Shown here piece by piece: positions 6,756 to 14,052 of a stretch of DNA of 14,111 nt (position 1 is its first letter; every line of letters begins with the position of its first letter). The notes under the pieces were generated by a model, which was given only the letters and a program-made list of their open reading frames with translations, was not told the DNA's origin and ran no database searches. Where the stretch lies: assembly GCA_019424135.1 (NCBI GenBank), contig JAHYZZ010000031.1, positions 1 through 14,111 on the forward strand, in the 5' to 3' direction. Both the position numbers and the translations under genes were made by a program. The stretch comes from Lachnospiraceae bacterium. Its GTDB lineage: Bacteria > Bacillota > Clostridia > Lachnospirales > Lachnospiraceae.

Positions 6756-6761
6756 AAATGC

Positions 6762-6804
6762 AAAATAGGACGTAGACCTTTGCAAAAGGTCTACGTCCTA
6801 TTTT
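6762..6804. terminator. Perfect 20-bp hairpin terminator (possibly bidirectional)
   Basis: Arms 6762-6781 and 6785-6804 are exact reverse complements with a 3-nt loop (GCA). The stem begins AAAATAGGACG and ends CGTCCTATTTT, so it has an A-run before and a T-run after and could work on both strands. It ends the YitT transcript 45 nt after its stop and insulates the phosphate operon. Its last T residues overlap the first Pho-box-like heptamer (6802). Confidence 0.85.
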
Positions 6805-6842
6805 ACATAGATTTAACATTCGCGCCGTTTCAGATTTTACAT
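6802..6842 (+). promoter_or_regulatory. Pho-box-like heptamer repeats upstream of pstS
   Basis: TTTACAT (6802-6808) and TTAACAT (6813-6819) are spaced exactly 11 nt start to start, as in known PhoB/PhoP sites (7-nt half-site plus 4-nt spacer; B. subtilis half-sites are TT(A/C/T)ACA-like). A third TTTACAT lies at 6836-6842, close to a further two turns. The operon encodes its own PhoB, so autoregulation is the simple inference. Binding is not demonstrated. Confidence 0.65.
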
Positions 6843-6856
6843 TTCACCAGTATAGT
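6828..6856 (+). promoter_or_regulatory. Activator-dependent promoter of the pst operon
   Basis: A good -10 box TATAGT (6851-6856) has only a poor -35 match, TTTCAG (6828-6833), at 17 nt spacing. The weak -35 combined with the heptamers just upstream is what a PhoB-activated promoter would show. Transcription would begin near 6863, leaving about 40 nt of leader before pstS. Confidence 0.5.
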
Positions 6857-6904
6857 ATCCCTTGTGAAGAAGATAATTAAAATTTGAAACAAAGGAGACT
6901 ATGA

Positions 6905-7834
6905 ATGATGAAATTGAAAAAGTTTATTGCAGTTATGGCAACAGTAGGAATGGTTGCAAGTCTTGCCGTTGGATGTGGCGGATCTTCTGATGAAGATACA
7001 TCAGCAGAGGGAGGAGATGCAGCAGCAGAAAGCAGCAGCGACTGGGATTCTTCTATGGATATCACCATCGTATCCAGAGAGGATGGATCTGGTACCAGAG
7101 GAGCTTTCGTTGAGCTGTTTGGAATCGAAGAGGAAAAAGATGGAGAGAAGGTTGACATGACGACCGAAGAAGCACAGATCACAAACAGCACTTCCGTTAT
7201 GCTGACCACAGTTGCTGGTGATGACTATGCTATTGGATATGTATCCTTAGGATCTCTGGATGACAGTGTAAAAGCTCTGAAGATTGACGGAGCAGAGGCA
7301 ACAGCAGACAATATCAAGAGTGGTGACTACAAAGTATCCCGTCCATTTAACATTGCAACAAAGACAGACCTTGACAACCCCACAGCAGAGGACTTCATCG
7401 CCTTTATCAAGAGCCAGGAAGGCCAGGATGTGGTAGCCGAGGAAGGATATATTCCGCTTGATGGTGCAGAGCCGTATGCAGGAGATGCTCCGGCAGGCAA
7501 GGTTGTCGTTGGCGGTTCTTCTTCCGTATCACCGGTGATGGAAAAACTGATCGAGGCATATGCTGAGGTGAATCCGGATGCAGAGATCGAGCTTCAGACG
7601 ACAGACTCTACGACAGGTATGGAATCCACGATCAGCGGTGCGTATGACATCGGTATGGCTTCCAGAGAAGTAAAAGACGAGGAGCTTTCCGAAGGCCTTG
7701 AGGCACAGGTGATTGCAACAGATGGTATCGCAGTAGTCGTAAACAACAACAACCCGACAGATGAACTGACAAGTGATCAGGTAAAATCAATCTATACGGG
7801 CGAAGCTCTTACATGGGATGAGGTAGTAGAGTAA
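6905..7834 (+). CDS. pstS: Phosphate-binding lipoprotein PstS, circularly permuted
   Basis: This lipoprotein captures phosphate outside the membrane and delivers it to PstCA. Of 309 residues, the first 23 form a lipoprotein signal (KKFIAV...SLAVGC) with Cys24 as the anchor, followed by an acidic Ser/Ala linker (25-50). The fold order is swapped. Residues 51-185 match the usual C-terminal part of PstS: ITIVSREDGSGTRGAF at 53-68, YAIGYVSLGSLDDSVKAL, RPFNIATK, and EEGYIPL at 179-185. Residues 198-309 match the usual N-terminal part: GKVVVGGSSSVSPVMEKL, TTDSTTGM, YDIGMASREVKDEE, IATDGIAVVVNNNNP and YTGEALTWDEV. Likely phosphate ligands are present in both parts: Arg58, Ser62, Gly63 and Thr64 (counterparts of E. 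coli Arg135 and Ser139-Thr141), Ser205-207 and Asp248 (counterpart of Asp56). AAAGGAG lies 7 nt before the ATG at 6905. The stop is one base before pstC. Confidence 0.93.
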   Translation: MMKLKKFIAVMATVGMVASLAVGCGGSSDEDTSAEGGDAAAESSSDWDSSMDITIVSREDGSGTRGAFVELFGIEEEKDGEKVDMTTEEAQITNSTSVMLTTVAGDDYAIGYVSLGSLDDSVKALKIDGAEATADNIKSGDYKVSRPFNIATKTDLDNPTAEDFIAFIKSQEGQDVVAEEGYIPLDGAEPYAGDAPAGKVVVGGSSSVSPVMEKLIEAYAEVNPDAEIELQTTDSTTGMESTISGAYDIGMASREVKDEELSEGLEAQVIATDGIAVVVNNNNPTDELTSDQVKSIYTGEALTWDEVVE

Positions 7835-7835
7835 T

Positions 7836-8711
7836 ATGAAATCAAAAGCATGGACTGAAAAATTCATGCGGGGAGTGTTCTTCATTGCCGCCTGCGCTTC
7901 GGTGCTGGCGGTAGCTCTCATTTGTATCTTTTTGTTTGCAAATGGTGTCCCCGCAATGTCGGAAATCGGATTTTTGGACTTTCTGACCGGTACAATGTGG
8001 AAGCCCAACAACGATATCTACGGAATCCTTCCGATGATCGTAGGAAGTTTATACGTGACAGCAGGAGCGATTGTTTTTGGCGTCCCCATCGGGATTCTGA
8101 CAGCGGTATTCATGGCCTTCTATTGTCCAAAACAGATTTATAAACCACTAAAAACAGCAACAGAGCTTCTGGCGGGCATCCCGTCAGTTGTATACGGTTT
8201 CTTTGGATTGGTCGTACTGGTTCCCATTGTCCGTCAGCTGGGAAGAGACTTGGGATTTGGAGGAAATGGAAGCAGCATGCTGACTGCCTCCCTTCTTCTG
8301 GGAATGATGATCCTGCCCACCATTATCGGGCTTACCGAATCCTCTCTTCGAGCAGTACCGACACAGTATTACGAAGGAGCTGTGGCATTAGGAGCCACTC
8401 ACGAAAGAGCCATCTTCCGTGTGGTTCTTCCGGCAGCAAAATCGGGAACCGTGGCAGCCATCGTGCTCGGCGTGGGCCGTGCCATTGGCGAGACCATGGC
8501 CGTGATCATGGTAGCAGGAAACCAGGCAAGAATGCCCCAGGGCATTTTCCGTGGAATCCGTACGTTGACAGCAAATATCGTGATTGAGATGGGATATGCG
8601 ACAGACCTCCATCGAGAAGCGCTGATCGCGACTGGTGTGGTCTTGTTCGTATTTATCCTGATCATCAATTTCTGCGTAGCATTATTGAACAGGAGGGACA
8701 GCCGTGAGTAG
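7836..8711 (+). CDS. pstC: Phosphate ABC transporter permease PstC
   Basis: This 291-residue inner subunit of the Pst phosphate importer forms the channel with PstA. Six hydrophobic segments are visible: about 12-35, 63-95, 109-131, 149-168, 203-226 and 264-285. The cytoplasmic coupling loop, the EAA motif, reads EGAVALGATHERAIFRVVLP (180-199) and contacts PstB. The phrases ELLAGIPSVVYGFFGL and GRAIGETMAVIMVAGN are typical of PstC. The gene starts one base after the pstS stop, and its weak ribosome binding site (GGGATGAGG, 7815-7823) lies inside pstS. There is no hairpin between the two genes that could reduce expression relative to pstS. Confidence 0.95.
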   Translation: MKSKAWTEKFMRGVFFIAACASVLAVALICIFLFANGVPAMSEIGFLDFLTGTMWKPNNDIYGILPMIVGSLYVTAGAIVFGVPIGILTAVFMAFYCPKQIYKPLKTATELLAGIPSVVYGFFGLVVLVPIVRQLGRDLGFGGNGSSMLTASLLLGMMILPTIIGLTESSLRAVPTQYYEGAVALGATHERAIFRVVLPAAKSGTVAAIVLGVGRAIGETMAVIMVAGNQARMPQGIFRGIRTLTANIVIEMGYATDLHREALIATGVVLFVFILIINFCVALLNRRDSRE

Positions 8712-9597
8712 TAAAAGCCCAAGCACACAAGCCCAAGGGGTCAATGAAGTGACCTTTGGACAGAAGCTGAAAAGTTATACCAGAACTCCGGGATCCATGG
8801 TGGTCATGCTCCTGGTCATGTTATCCGCAATTATCACCTTTGCGGTGTTGATCTTTTTGATTGCCTACATTCTGATCAACGGGGTACCGTATCTGAAGCC
8901 GTCCTTATTCTCGCTGGAGTATTCTTCCGAGAATGCATCGCTGATGCCGGCGCTGATCAATACCGTGATCATGACAGCGTTATCACTGATTATCGCAGTT
9001 CCTTTTGGAATCTTTTCTGCCATCTTCCTGGTAGAATACGCGAAGCGTGGTAACAAATTCGTAGAAGTGATTCGTCTTACAACGGAGACGCTGCAGGGAA
9101 TTCCGTCCATCGTATATGGTCTGTTTGGAATGTTGTTCTTCGTCACCGCCTGTGGATGGGGATTTTCCATCCTGGCAGGTGCATTTACCCTGTCTATCAT
9201 GGTGCTGCCGTTGATCATGCGAAGCACGGAAGAAGCGCTGAAAGCTGTGCCGGACTCCTACCGGGAAGGAAGTTTCGGCCTGGGGGCAGGGAAGCTGCGT
9301 ACGGTATTTCGTATCGTACTGCCTTCCGCCGTTCCAGGGATTCTGGCAGGCGTCATTCTGGCCATCGGACGTATCGTAGGAGAGACGGCGGCGCTGATCT
9401 ATACCGCGGGAACTGTTGCTGATATTCCAAGCAGTGTCATGAGTTCCGGACGAACCCTGGCGGTACATATGTACAACCTGGCAAGCGAAGGTTTGTACAT
9501 GGATCAGGCATATGCAACTGCAGTCATTTTGCTGGTACTGGTGGTTGGAATCAATACCCTGTCCGGTGTGGTAGCAAAGAGATTAACGAAAGCTTAG
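8704..9597 (+). CDS. pstA: Phosphate ABC transporter permease PstA
   Basis: This 297-residue second channel subunit of the phosphate importer carries a hydrophilic N-terminal extension of about 30 residues before TM1 (32-59). Further helices lie at about 82-110, 130-150, 156-173, 208-236 and 271-291. The PstA phrases TETLQGIPSIVYGLFGM and GRIVGETAALIYTAG are present. The EAA coupling motif is EGSFGLGAGKLRTVFRIVLP (188-207). The GTG start at 8704 is supported by AGGAGGG (8691-8697), 6 nt upstream, and overlaps pstC by 8 nt, suggesting coupled translation. Confidence 0.95.
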   Translation: MSSKSPSTQAQGVNEVTFGQKLKSYTRTPGSMVVMLLVMLSAIITFAVLIFLIAYILINGVPYLKPSLFSLEYSSENASLMPALINTVIMTALSLIIAVPFGIFSAIFLVEYAKRGNKFVEVIRLTTETLQGIPSIVYGLFGMLFFVTACGWGFSILAGAFTLSIMVLPLIMRSTEEALKAVPDSYREGSFGLGAGKLRTVFRIVLPSAVPGILAGVILAIGRIVGETAALIYTAGTVADIPSSVMSSGRTLAVHMYNLASEGLYMDQAYATAVILLVLVVGINTLSGVVAKRLTKA

Positions 9598-9609
9598 TGA
9601 GGGAAAACA

Positions 9610-10359
9610 ATGTCAAAAATAAGTATCAAAAATCTGGATCTTTACTACAGTGACTTCAAAGCACTAAAAGATGTAAATCTGGAGATTGAAGAACATAAGA
9701 TCACAGCGTTTATCGGACCTTCCGGGTGTGGAAAGTCGACGCTGTTAAAATCCATCAATCGTATGAACGACCTGGTAGAAGGCTGCCGGATCGAAGGAGA
9801 AATCCTGCTGGATGGAAAAAATATTTTCAAAGAAATCGATGTAAATGTGCTAAGAAAAAGAGTGGGAATGGTATTTCAAAAGCCCAATCCTTTCCCGATG
9901 AGCATTTACGACAACATCGCCTACGGACCAAGGACTCATGGTATCCATTCTAAGGCAAAGCTGGATGATATCGTGGAGAAATCCTTACGCGACGCTGCGA
10001 TCTGGGATGAATGTAAAGACCGTCTGAAAAAGAGCGCTCTTGGCATGTCCGGCGGACAGCAGCAGAGACTCTGTATTGCAAGAGCTCTGGCCGTACAACC
10101 GGAGGTCCTATTGATGGATGAGCCGACATCTGCGCTGGATCCCATTTCCACATCCAAGATCGAAGACCTTGCGATGGAACTGAAAAAGGACTATACTATT
10201 GTCATGGTCACACACAACATGCAGCAGGCGGTCCGTGTTTCTGACAATACCGCTTTCTTCCTGCTGGGAGAAGTCGTAGAGTACAATGATACAGAAAAAC
10301 TCTTCTCCATACCATCGGATAAGAGAACAGAAGACTATATCACAGGGAGGTTCGGTTAA
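9610..10359 (+). CDS. pstB: Phosphate ABC transporter ATP-binding protein PstB
   Basis: This 249-residue cytoplasmic ATPase drives phosphate import through PstCA. All motifs are present: Walker A GPSGCGKST (36-44), Q-loop VFQKPNPFPMSIYDNIAYGPR (88-108, the classic PstB block), signature MSGGQQQRLCIARAL (146-160), Walker B VLLMDEPTSALDP (166-178) and switch His202. The ending EDYITGRFG is the standard PstB C-terminus. GAGGG (9599-9603) lies 6 nt before the ATG, which is 12 nt after the pstA stop. Length and order match the family. Confidence 0.97.
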   Translation: MSKISIKNLDLYYSDFKALKDVNLEIEEHKITAFIGPSGCGKSTLLKSINRMNDLVEGCRIEGEILLDGKNIFKEIDVNVLRKRVGMVFQKPNPFPMSIYDNIAYGPRTHGIHSKAKLDDIVEKSLRDAAIWDECKDRLKKSALGMSGGQQQRLCIARALAVQPEVLLMDEPTSALDPISTSKIEDLAMELKKDYTIVMVTHNMQQAVRVSDNTAFFLLGEVVEYNDTEKLFSIPSDKRTEDYITGRFG

Positions 10360-10362
10360 ATT

Positions 10363-11016
10363 ATGCGTAATAAATTTGATATGCAGCTGGGCATGCTGAA
10401 TGAACAATTGATCCACATGGGGGAACTGTGCGAACTGGCCATCAACCGCGCTACAAAGGCATTGCAAAACGGAAGCATTCAGGAGGCAAAAAATGTCATC
10501 GATGCAGACCAGGAGATTGATCAGATGGAAAAGGATATCGAGCGGTTGTGTCTGAAGCTTCTCCTGCAGCAGCAGCCGGTGGCAAGAGACTTAAGACAGA
10601 TTTCTGCAGCCCTGAAAATGATCACGGACATGGAGCGTATCGGCGACCAGGCCAGTGATATCGCAGAGATTATCATTTCCGAAAAGAAGTCTCAGGTCAC
10701 AGACCTTAAGAAGATCGCAAACATGTCAGAGGCGGCGGCAAAGATGGTTCGCGACAGTGTGACTTCCTATGTAAATAAAGATTTGGAGCTCTGCAGACAG
10801 GTGATGGGGGCAGACGATGCCGTGGACATCATGTTTGAGGAGACGAAAAAAGAACTGATCGAGGCCATTGCCCACAATAAGGGCGATCAGGGAAGGGAAG
10901 CCATCGATCTGATCATGGTTGCCAAGTATTTGGAGCGTATCGGTGACCACGCCACCAATATTGCAGAGTGGGTAGAGTTTTCAATCACCGGCATCCATAA
11001 AGACAGCCAGGTGTAA
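10363..11016 (+). CDS. phoU: Phosphate signalling protein PhoU
   Basis: This 217-residue all-helical cytoplasmic protein links the Pst transporter to the PhoR kinase and dampens the Pho response when phosphate is sufficient. Two related three-helix halves are visible. Each carries the metal-binding type motif E-x-x-x-D: ERIGDQASDIAE (91-102) and ERIGDHATNIAE (191-202). ARDLRQISAALKMITDMERIGD is the most conserved block. The gene starts 3 nt after pstB, with GGGAGG inside the end of pstB, and is followed by phoB after 19 nt. Its position between transporter and two-component genes fits the signalling role. Confidence 0.96.
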   Translation: MRNKFDMQLGMLNEQLIHMGELCELAINRATKALQNGSIQEAKNVIDADQEIDQMEKDIERLCLKLLLQQQPVARDLRQISAALKMITDMERIGDQASDIAEIIISEKKSQVTDLKKIANMSEAAAKMVRDSVTSYVNKDLELCRQVMGADDAVDIMFEETKKELIEAIAHNKGDQGREAIDLIMVAKYLERIGDHATNIAEWVEFSITGIHKDSQV

Positions 11017-11035
11017 AACAATAAGGAGATACAAC

Positions 11036-11710
11036 ATGATATTTTGTGTAGAAGATGACAGCAACATTCGGGAACTTGTCGTATACACTCTTGAGACCAC
11101 GGGCTTTAAGGCGCGTGGTTTTGAGGATGGCAGGGAGTTTTTGGAGGCACTGGCTTTGGAGACGCCGGAGCTGGTGCTGATGGACATCATGCTTCCGGGG
11201 GACGACGGGCTGGAACTGTTGAAAAAGTTAAAAGCATCCCCCAAAACCAGGGACATCCCCGTGATCATGGTCACAGCCAAAGGCGCAGAGTATGATAAGG
11301 TGAAGGGCCTGGATCTGGGGGCTGACGATTATGTGACCAAGCCTTTTGGTATGATGGAACTTGTGTCCCGCATCAAGGCAGTCCTAAGAAGAAGCAGGAA
11401 GGATGCACAGGAGCCCCAGGATATCATTGCAGTGGGAGAGATTGAGATCCATACGAAGAAACACGAAGTGACGGCAGCGGGGCAAGTGGTAAATCTTACG
11501 CTGAAAGAATATGAGCTTTTGAAACGGCTGATGAAAAATCCCAATATCGTCATGACCAGAGACTGCCTGCTGGAAGACATCTGGGGATATGATTTCGATG
11601 GAGAGACCAGAACCGTAGACGTCCATGTCCGGACTTTGCGGCAGAAGCTGGGCCGCTGCGGAGAAAAGATCGAGACTGTCCGGGGCGTGGGATACCGGAT
11701 GAGTGAATAG
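11036..11710 (+). CDS. phoB: Phosphate response regulator PhoB (PhoP), OmpR family
   Basis: This 224-residue two-component transcription factor has a receiver domain at about 1-117. The acidic pocket is Glu6-Asp7-Asp8, the phosphoacceptor is Asp50 (LVLMDIMLPGDDG), the switch Thr is Thr80 and the conserved Lys is Lys102 (VTKPF). A winged-helix DNA-binding domain follows at about 127-224, with TLKEYELLKRLMKN, the recognition-region VDVHVRTLRQKLG and the ending IETVRGVGYRM. AAGGAGA lies about 7 nt before the ATG. The receiver starts with MIFCVEDD and lacks the usual extra lysines, but nothing essential is missing. Being in the operon with pst-phoU and phoR identifies it as the phosphate regulator. 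The likely target is the repeat array at 6802-6842. The Gram-positive name is PhoP. Confidence 0.92.
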   Translation: MIFCVEDDSNIRELVVYTLETTGFKARGFEDGREFLEALALETPELVLMDIMLPGDDGLELLKKLKASPKTRDIPVIMVTAKGAEYDKVKGLDLGADDYVTKPFGMMELVSRIKAVLRRSRKDAQEPQDIIAVGEIEIHTKKHEVTAAGQVVNLTLKEYELLKRLMKNPNIVMTRDCLLEDIWGYDFDGETRTVDVHVRTLRQKLGRCGEKIETVRGVGYRMSE

Positions 11711-11723
11711 GAGCACAGTTGGG

Positions 11724-13043
11724 ATGAAGCTGAAAACAACGATTCAGAAAAATATGATTGTCATTATCGGGGTGACGCTGGCAGTGGCCTATGCCATGAC
11801 CACGTTTCTGGTCTACCAGCAGACGGTAGACGTGATGGAGGAGGAAGTCCGCCAGGAAAGCAGTTACATTCAGGCAGCCATCGAGACCTCCGGGATGGAA
11901 TACTTAGAAGAGTTGGACGCGGTGCAGGAGAACACACGGATCACATGGATCACACAGGAGGGAAAGGTCCTTTATGATTCCGGCCATAAGGATGCCTCCT
12001 CGTTATCGAACCATGCAGACCGCCCGGAAGTGCGGGAAGCACTGGAGCATGGGGAGGGAAGCAATGTCCGTCTTTCGGATACCATGGACGAGGAAATGTA
12101 TTATTATGCCGTAAAGCTGTCTGACGGCACGGTCCTTCGAGTGTCGAAGGCCATGGATACGGCGTTTCGGACAGCGGTAGAGGTACTGCCCGGCATGGGT
12201 GTGATCGCTGTCTTGATGCTTTTGCTTGCGGCGGCCCTTTCCAGGCGGCAGGTCGCCAGGATGATCCGGCCCATCAATGAGCTGGACCTAAATGTCCCTT
12301 TAGAAAATGAGATGTATGAGGAATTAACACCATTGCTGAATCGTATTGATGAACAGAATAAACAAAAAGATGCCATCGCTGATATGCGAAAAGAGTTTTC
12401 GGCGAACGTATCTCATGAATTGAAGACTCCTTTGACCTCCATTTCCGGCTATGCGGAGATCATGAAGAATGGGCTGGTAAAGCCGGAGGATATGAGAGCC
12501 TTTTCCGAGCGTATTTATAATGAAGCCAGCCGTCTGATCACCCTGATAGAAGATATTATCAAGCTGTCCAAATTGGATGAGGGTGAGATCGAAGTGGAAA
12601 AAGAGGACGTAGATCTCTATGAGCTGACCCGGGAGATCGTAAGCCGCCTGGCGCCTCAGGCAGAGGGCAGGAATGTCCATGTGGAGGTAACCGGAGAGAA
12701 CGTGATCTACCACGGCGTACGACAGATCCTGGACGAGATGATCTACAATATCTGTGAAAATGCCATCAAATATAATAAGAAAGGCGGATCTGTCAGCGTA
12801 TGGGTGGGAGCGACCCTAAAAGGGAAAAAAGTCATCGTGACAGACACCGGCATCGGGATCCCGGAAGACCAGCAGGAGCGGATCTTCGAACGGTTCTACC
12901 GGGTGGATAAGAGCCATTCCAAAGAGACCGGTGGCACCGGACTAGGGTTATCCATCGTCAAACATGGTGCCATCATGCACAATGCAAAGATCCATGTGGA
13001 AAGTAAAATGGGAAAAGGGACTAAGATGGAACTGACATTCTAG
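11724..13043 (+). CDS. phoR: Phosphate sensor histidine kinase PhoR
   Basis: This 439-residue membrane kinase is the partner of PhoB. TM1 lies at about 11-29, an extracytoplasmic sensor region of roughly 125 residues follows, and TM2 lies at about 157-173. A short HAMP-like linker (RMIRPINELDLNVP) leads to the HisKA domain with FSANVSHELKTPLTSISGYAE, phosphoacceptor His231. The ATPase domain has the N-box NICENAIKYNKKGG (Asn346), G1 DTGIGIP, F-box ERIFERFYRVDKSHS and G2 GGTGLGLSIVKH. I see no clear PAS domain, unlike B. subtilis PhoR. The ATG at 11724 has AGGAG 10 nt upstream. An in-frame GTG at 11703 overlapping phoB would add 7 residues and cannot be excluded. It is the last gene before the terminator at 13068. 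Confidence 0.92.
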   Translation: MKLKTTIQKNMIVIIGVTLAVAYAMTTFLVYQQTVDVMEEEVRQESSYIQAAIETSGMEYLEELDAVQENTRITWITQEGKVLYDSGHKDASSLSNHADRPEVREALEHGEGSNVRLSDTMDEEMYYYAVKLSDGTVLRVSKAMDTAFRTAVEVLPGMGVIAVLMLLLAAALSRRQVARMIRPINELDLNVPLENEMYEELTPLLNRIDEQNKQKDAIADMRKEFSANVSHELKTPLTSISGYAEIMKNGLVKPEDMRAFSERIYNEASRLITLIEDIIKLSKLDEGEIEVEKEDVDLYELTREIVSRLAPQAEGRNVHVEVTGENVIYHGVRQILDEMIYNICENAIKYNKKGGSVSVWVGATLKGKKVIVTDTGIGIPEDQQERIFERFYRVDKSHSKETGGTGLGLSIVKHGAIMHNAKIHVESKMGKGTKMELTF

Positions 13044-13067
13044 ATTATCATATTATAATAAGAAGAG

Positions 13068-13106
13068 AAGTGTCTTTTGATAAATTTATCAAATGGCACT
13101 TTTTTT
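13068..13106 (+). terminator. Terminator of the pst-pho operon
   Basis: Arms 13068-13084 and 13085-13101 pair over 17 positions with one G-U pair and one T-T mismatch (AAGTGTC... against ...GGCACTT). A run of seven T follows (13100-13106). It lies 24 nt after the phoR stop and ends the seven-gene operon. Confidence 0.85.
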
Positions 13107-13117
13107 GTGCCCCTTTA

Positions 13118-13173
13118 TATGTCATATTTATAGACTAAGACCTGTCATGAAATGGAACGGAGTGTGACATAAT
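13118..13173 (+). promoter_or_regulatory. Repeats and weak extended -10 upstream of the recombinase gene
   Basis: TATGTCA (13118-13124) and TGACATA (13165-13171) form a 7-nt inverted repeat 40 nt apart. TGTCAT occurs directly at 13120 and 13143. ATATGTCATAT (13115-13125 region) is itself a small palindrome. TGACATAAT (13165-13173) could be an extended -10, but its start would fall on the ribosome binding site (AAGGAGGG, 13180-13187), so promoter assignment is uncertain. An operator or recombinase-binding role is possible. Confidence 0.35.
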
Positions 13174-13195
13174 AACAAAAAGGAGGGCGTCTAAC

Positions 13196-14050
13196 ATGAA
13201 AAATACAACATTTTATCTTAAGAGAAACGACATCGAGGAATTCCGGTACTATCTGCAGGAAAGGGAGAGTGCGAAAGCTACGATTGAAAAATATATCCGG
13301 GACGTGAAAAAATTTATGGAATATGTGGGGAAGGAAAGAGAAATTGATAAAGAAAAACTTTTGGATTACAAGCAGTGGCTGGTGGAACATTATGCGGTCA
13401 GCAGCGCCAATTCCATGCTGGTGGCATTGAATCAGTTTTTGATCTTTTTGGGGAAAGGATCCCTGCGCCTTCGGCGCATCCGGGTGCAAAGAAATGATCT
13501 GTTGGGGATGGATAAGATGTTAGAAAAAGAGGAATTTCACAAGCTGGTGAAGACAGCAAGAAGACAGGGAAAAGAGCAGATTGCTATGATCATGGAGACC
13601 ATGTGCGCCACAGGAATACGGGTGAGTGAGCTGAAGTTCTTCCGGGTGGAGCATCTGAAGACGGGAATGATACGGGTCTGGAATAAGGGAAAATACCGAA
13701 TCGTCATCCTGCCGGAAGCACTGAGAAAAAAACTGCTGGTCTATACAGGCAGACACGGGATCTCTTCCGGACCTATTTTTTGTACCAGAAATGGAAAGGA
13801 AAAAGACAGGTCCAACATCTGGAGAGAGATGAAGCGGGTGGCAGAAATGGCAGGAGTACGGCTGGAAAAAGTCTTTCCGCACAATCTGCGTCATCTTTTT
13901 GCACGGACTTTTTATCGAATGACAAAGGATCTGATTAATCTAGCGGATATCTTGGGACACAGCAGTGTGGAAGTGACGCGGATCTATGCCTCCGACAGCA
14001 TTCATGAGTGGAGGAAGAGTCTGGACAGGATGAAACTCCTGGAAGATTAG
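13196..14050 (+). CDS. Tyrosine recombinase/integrase, XerC/D-like
   Basis: This 284-residue site-specific DNA recombinase has an N-terminal SAM-like core-binding domain (about 12-90: EEFRYYLQERESAKATIEKYIRDVKKFM) and a catalytic domain (about 108-278). All six active-site positions are present: Arg142 (ATGIRVSEL), Lys166 (NKGKYR), His229 and Arg232 (HNLRH), His255 (LGHSS) and nucleophile Tyr264 (TRIYAS). It is a compact form without the extra N-terminal arm domain of many phage integrases. AAGGAGGG lies about 9 nt before the ATG. It stands alone after the pst operon terminator, with no excisionase, phage or conjugation gene visible. It could be a chromosomal Xer-type enzyme, a phase-variation invertase, or the edge of an element continuing to the right of the window. 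Confidence 0.9.
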   Translation: MKNTTFYLKRNDIEEFRYYLQERESAKATIEKYIRDVKKFMEYVGKEREIDKEKLLDYKQWLVEHYAVSSANSMLVALNQFLIFLGKGSLRLRRIRVQRNDLLGMDKMLEKEEFHKLVKTARRQGKEQIAMIMETMCATGIRVSELKFFRVEHLKTGMIRVWNKGKYRIVILPEALRKKLLVYTGRHGISSGPIFCTRNGKEKDRSNIWREMKRVAEMAGVRLEKVFPHNLRHLFARTFYRMTKDLINLADILGHSSVEVTRIYASDSIHEWRKSLDRMKLLED

Positions 14051-14052
14051 CA

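Noticed and set aside
6905..7834. pstS read as a truncated or fused pseudogene
   Set aside because: The frame is intact, with a signal peptide, both lobes, the expected phosphate ligands and a good ribosome binding site. Circular permutation explains the order better than decay.
13142..13148. CTGTCAT, identical to an E. coli Pho box half-site, before the recombinase gene
   Set aside because: There is no second half-site 11 nt away, and the gene has no link to phosphate. The match is probably chance.
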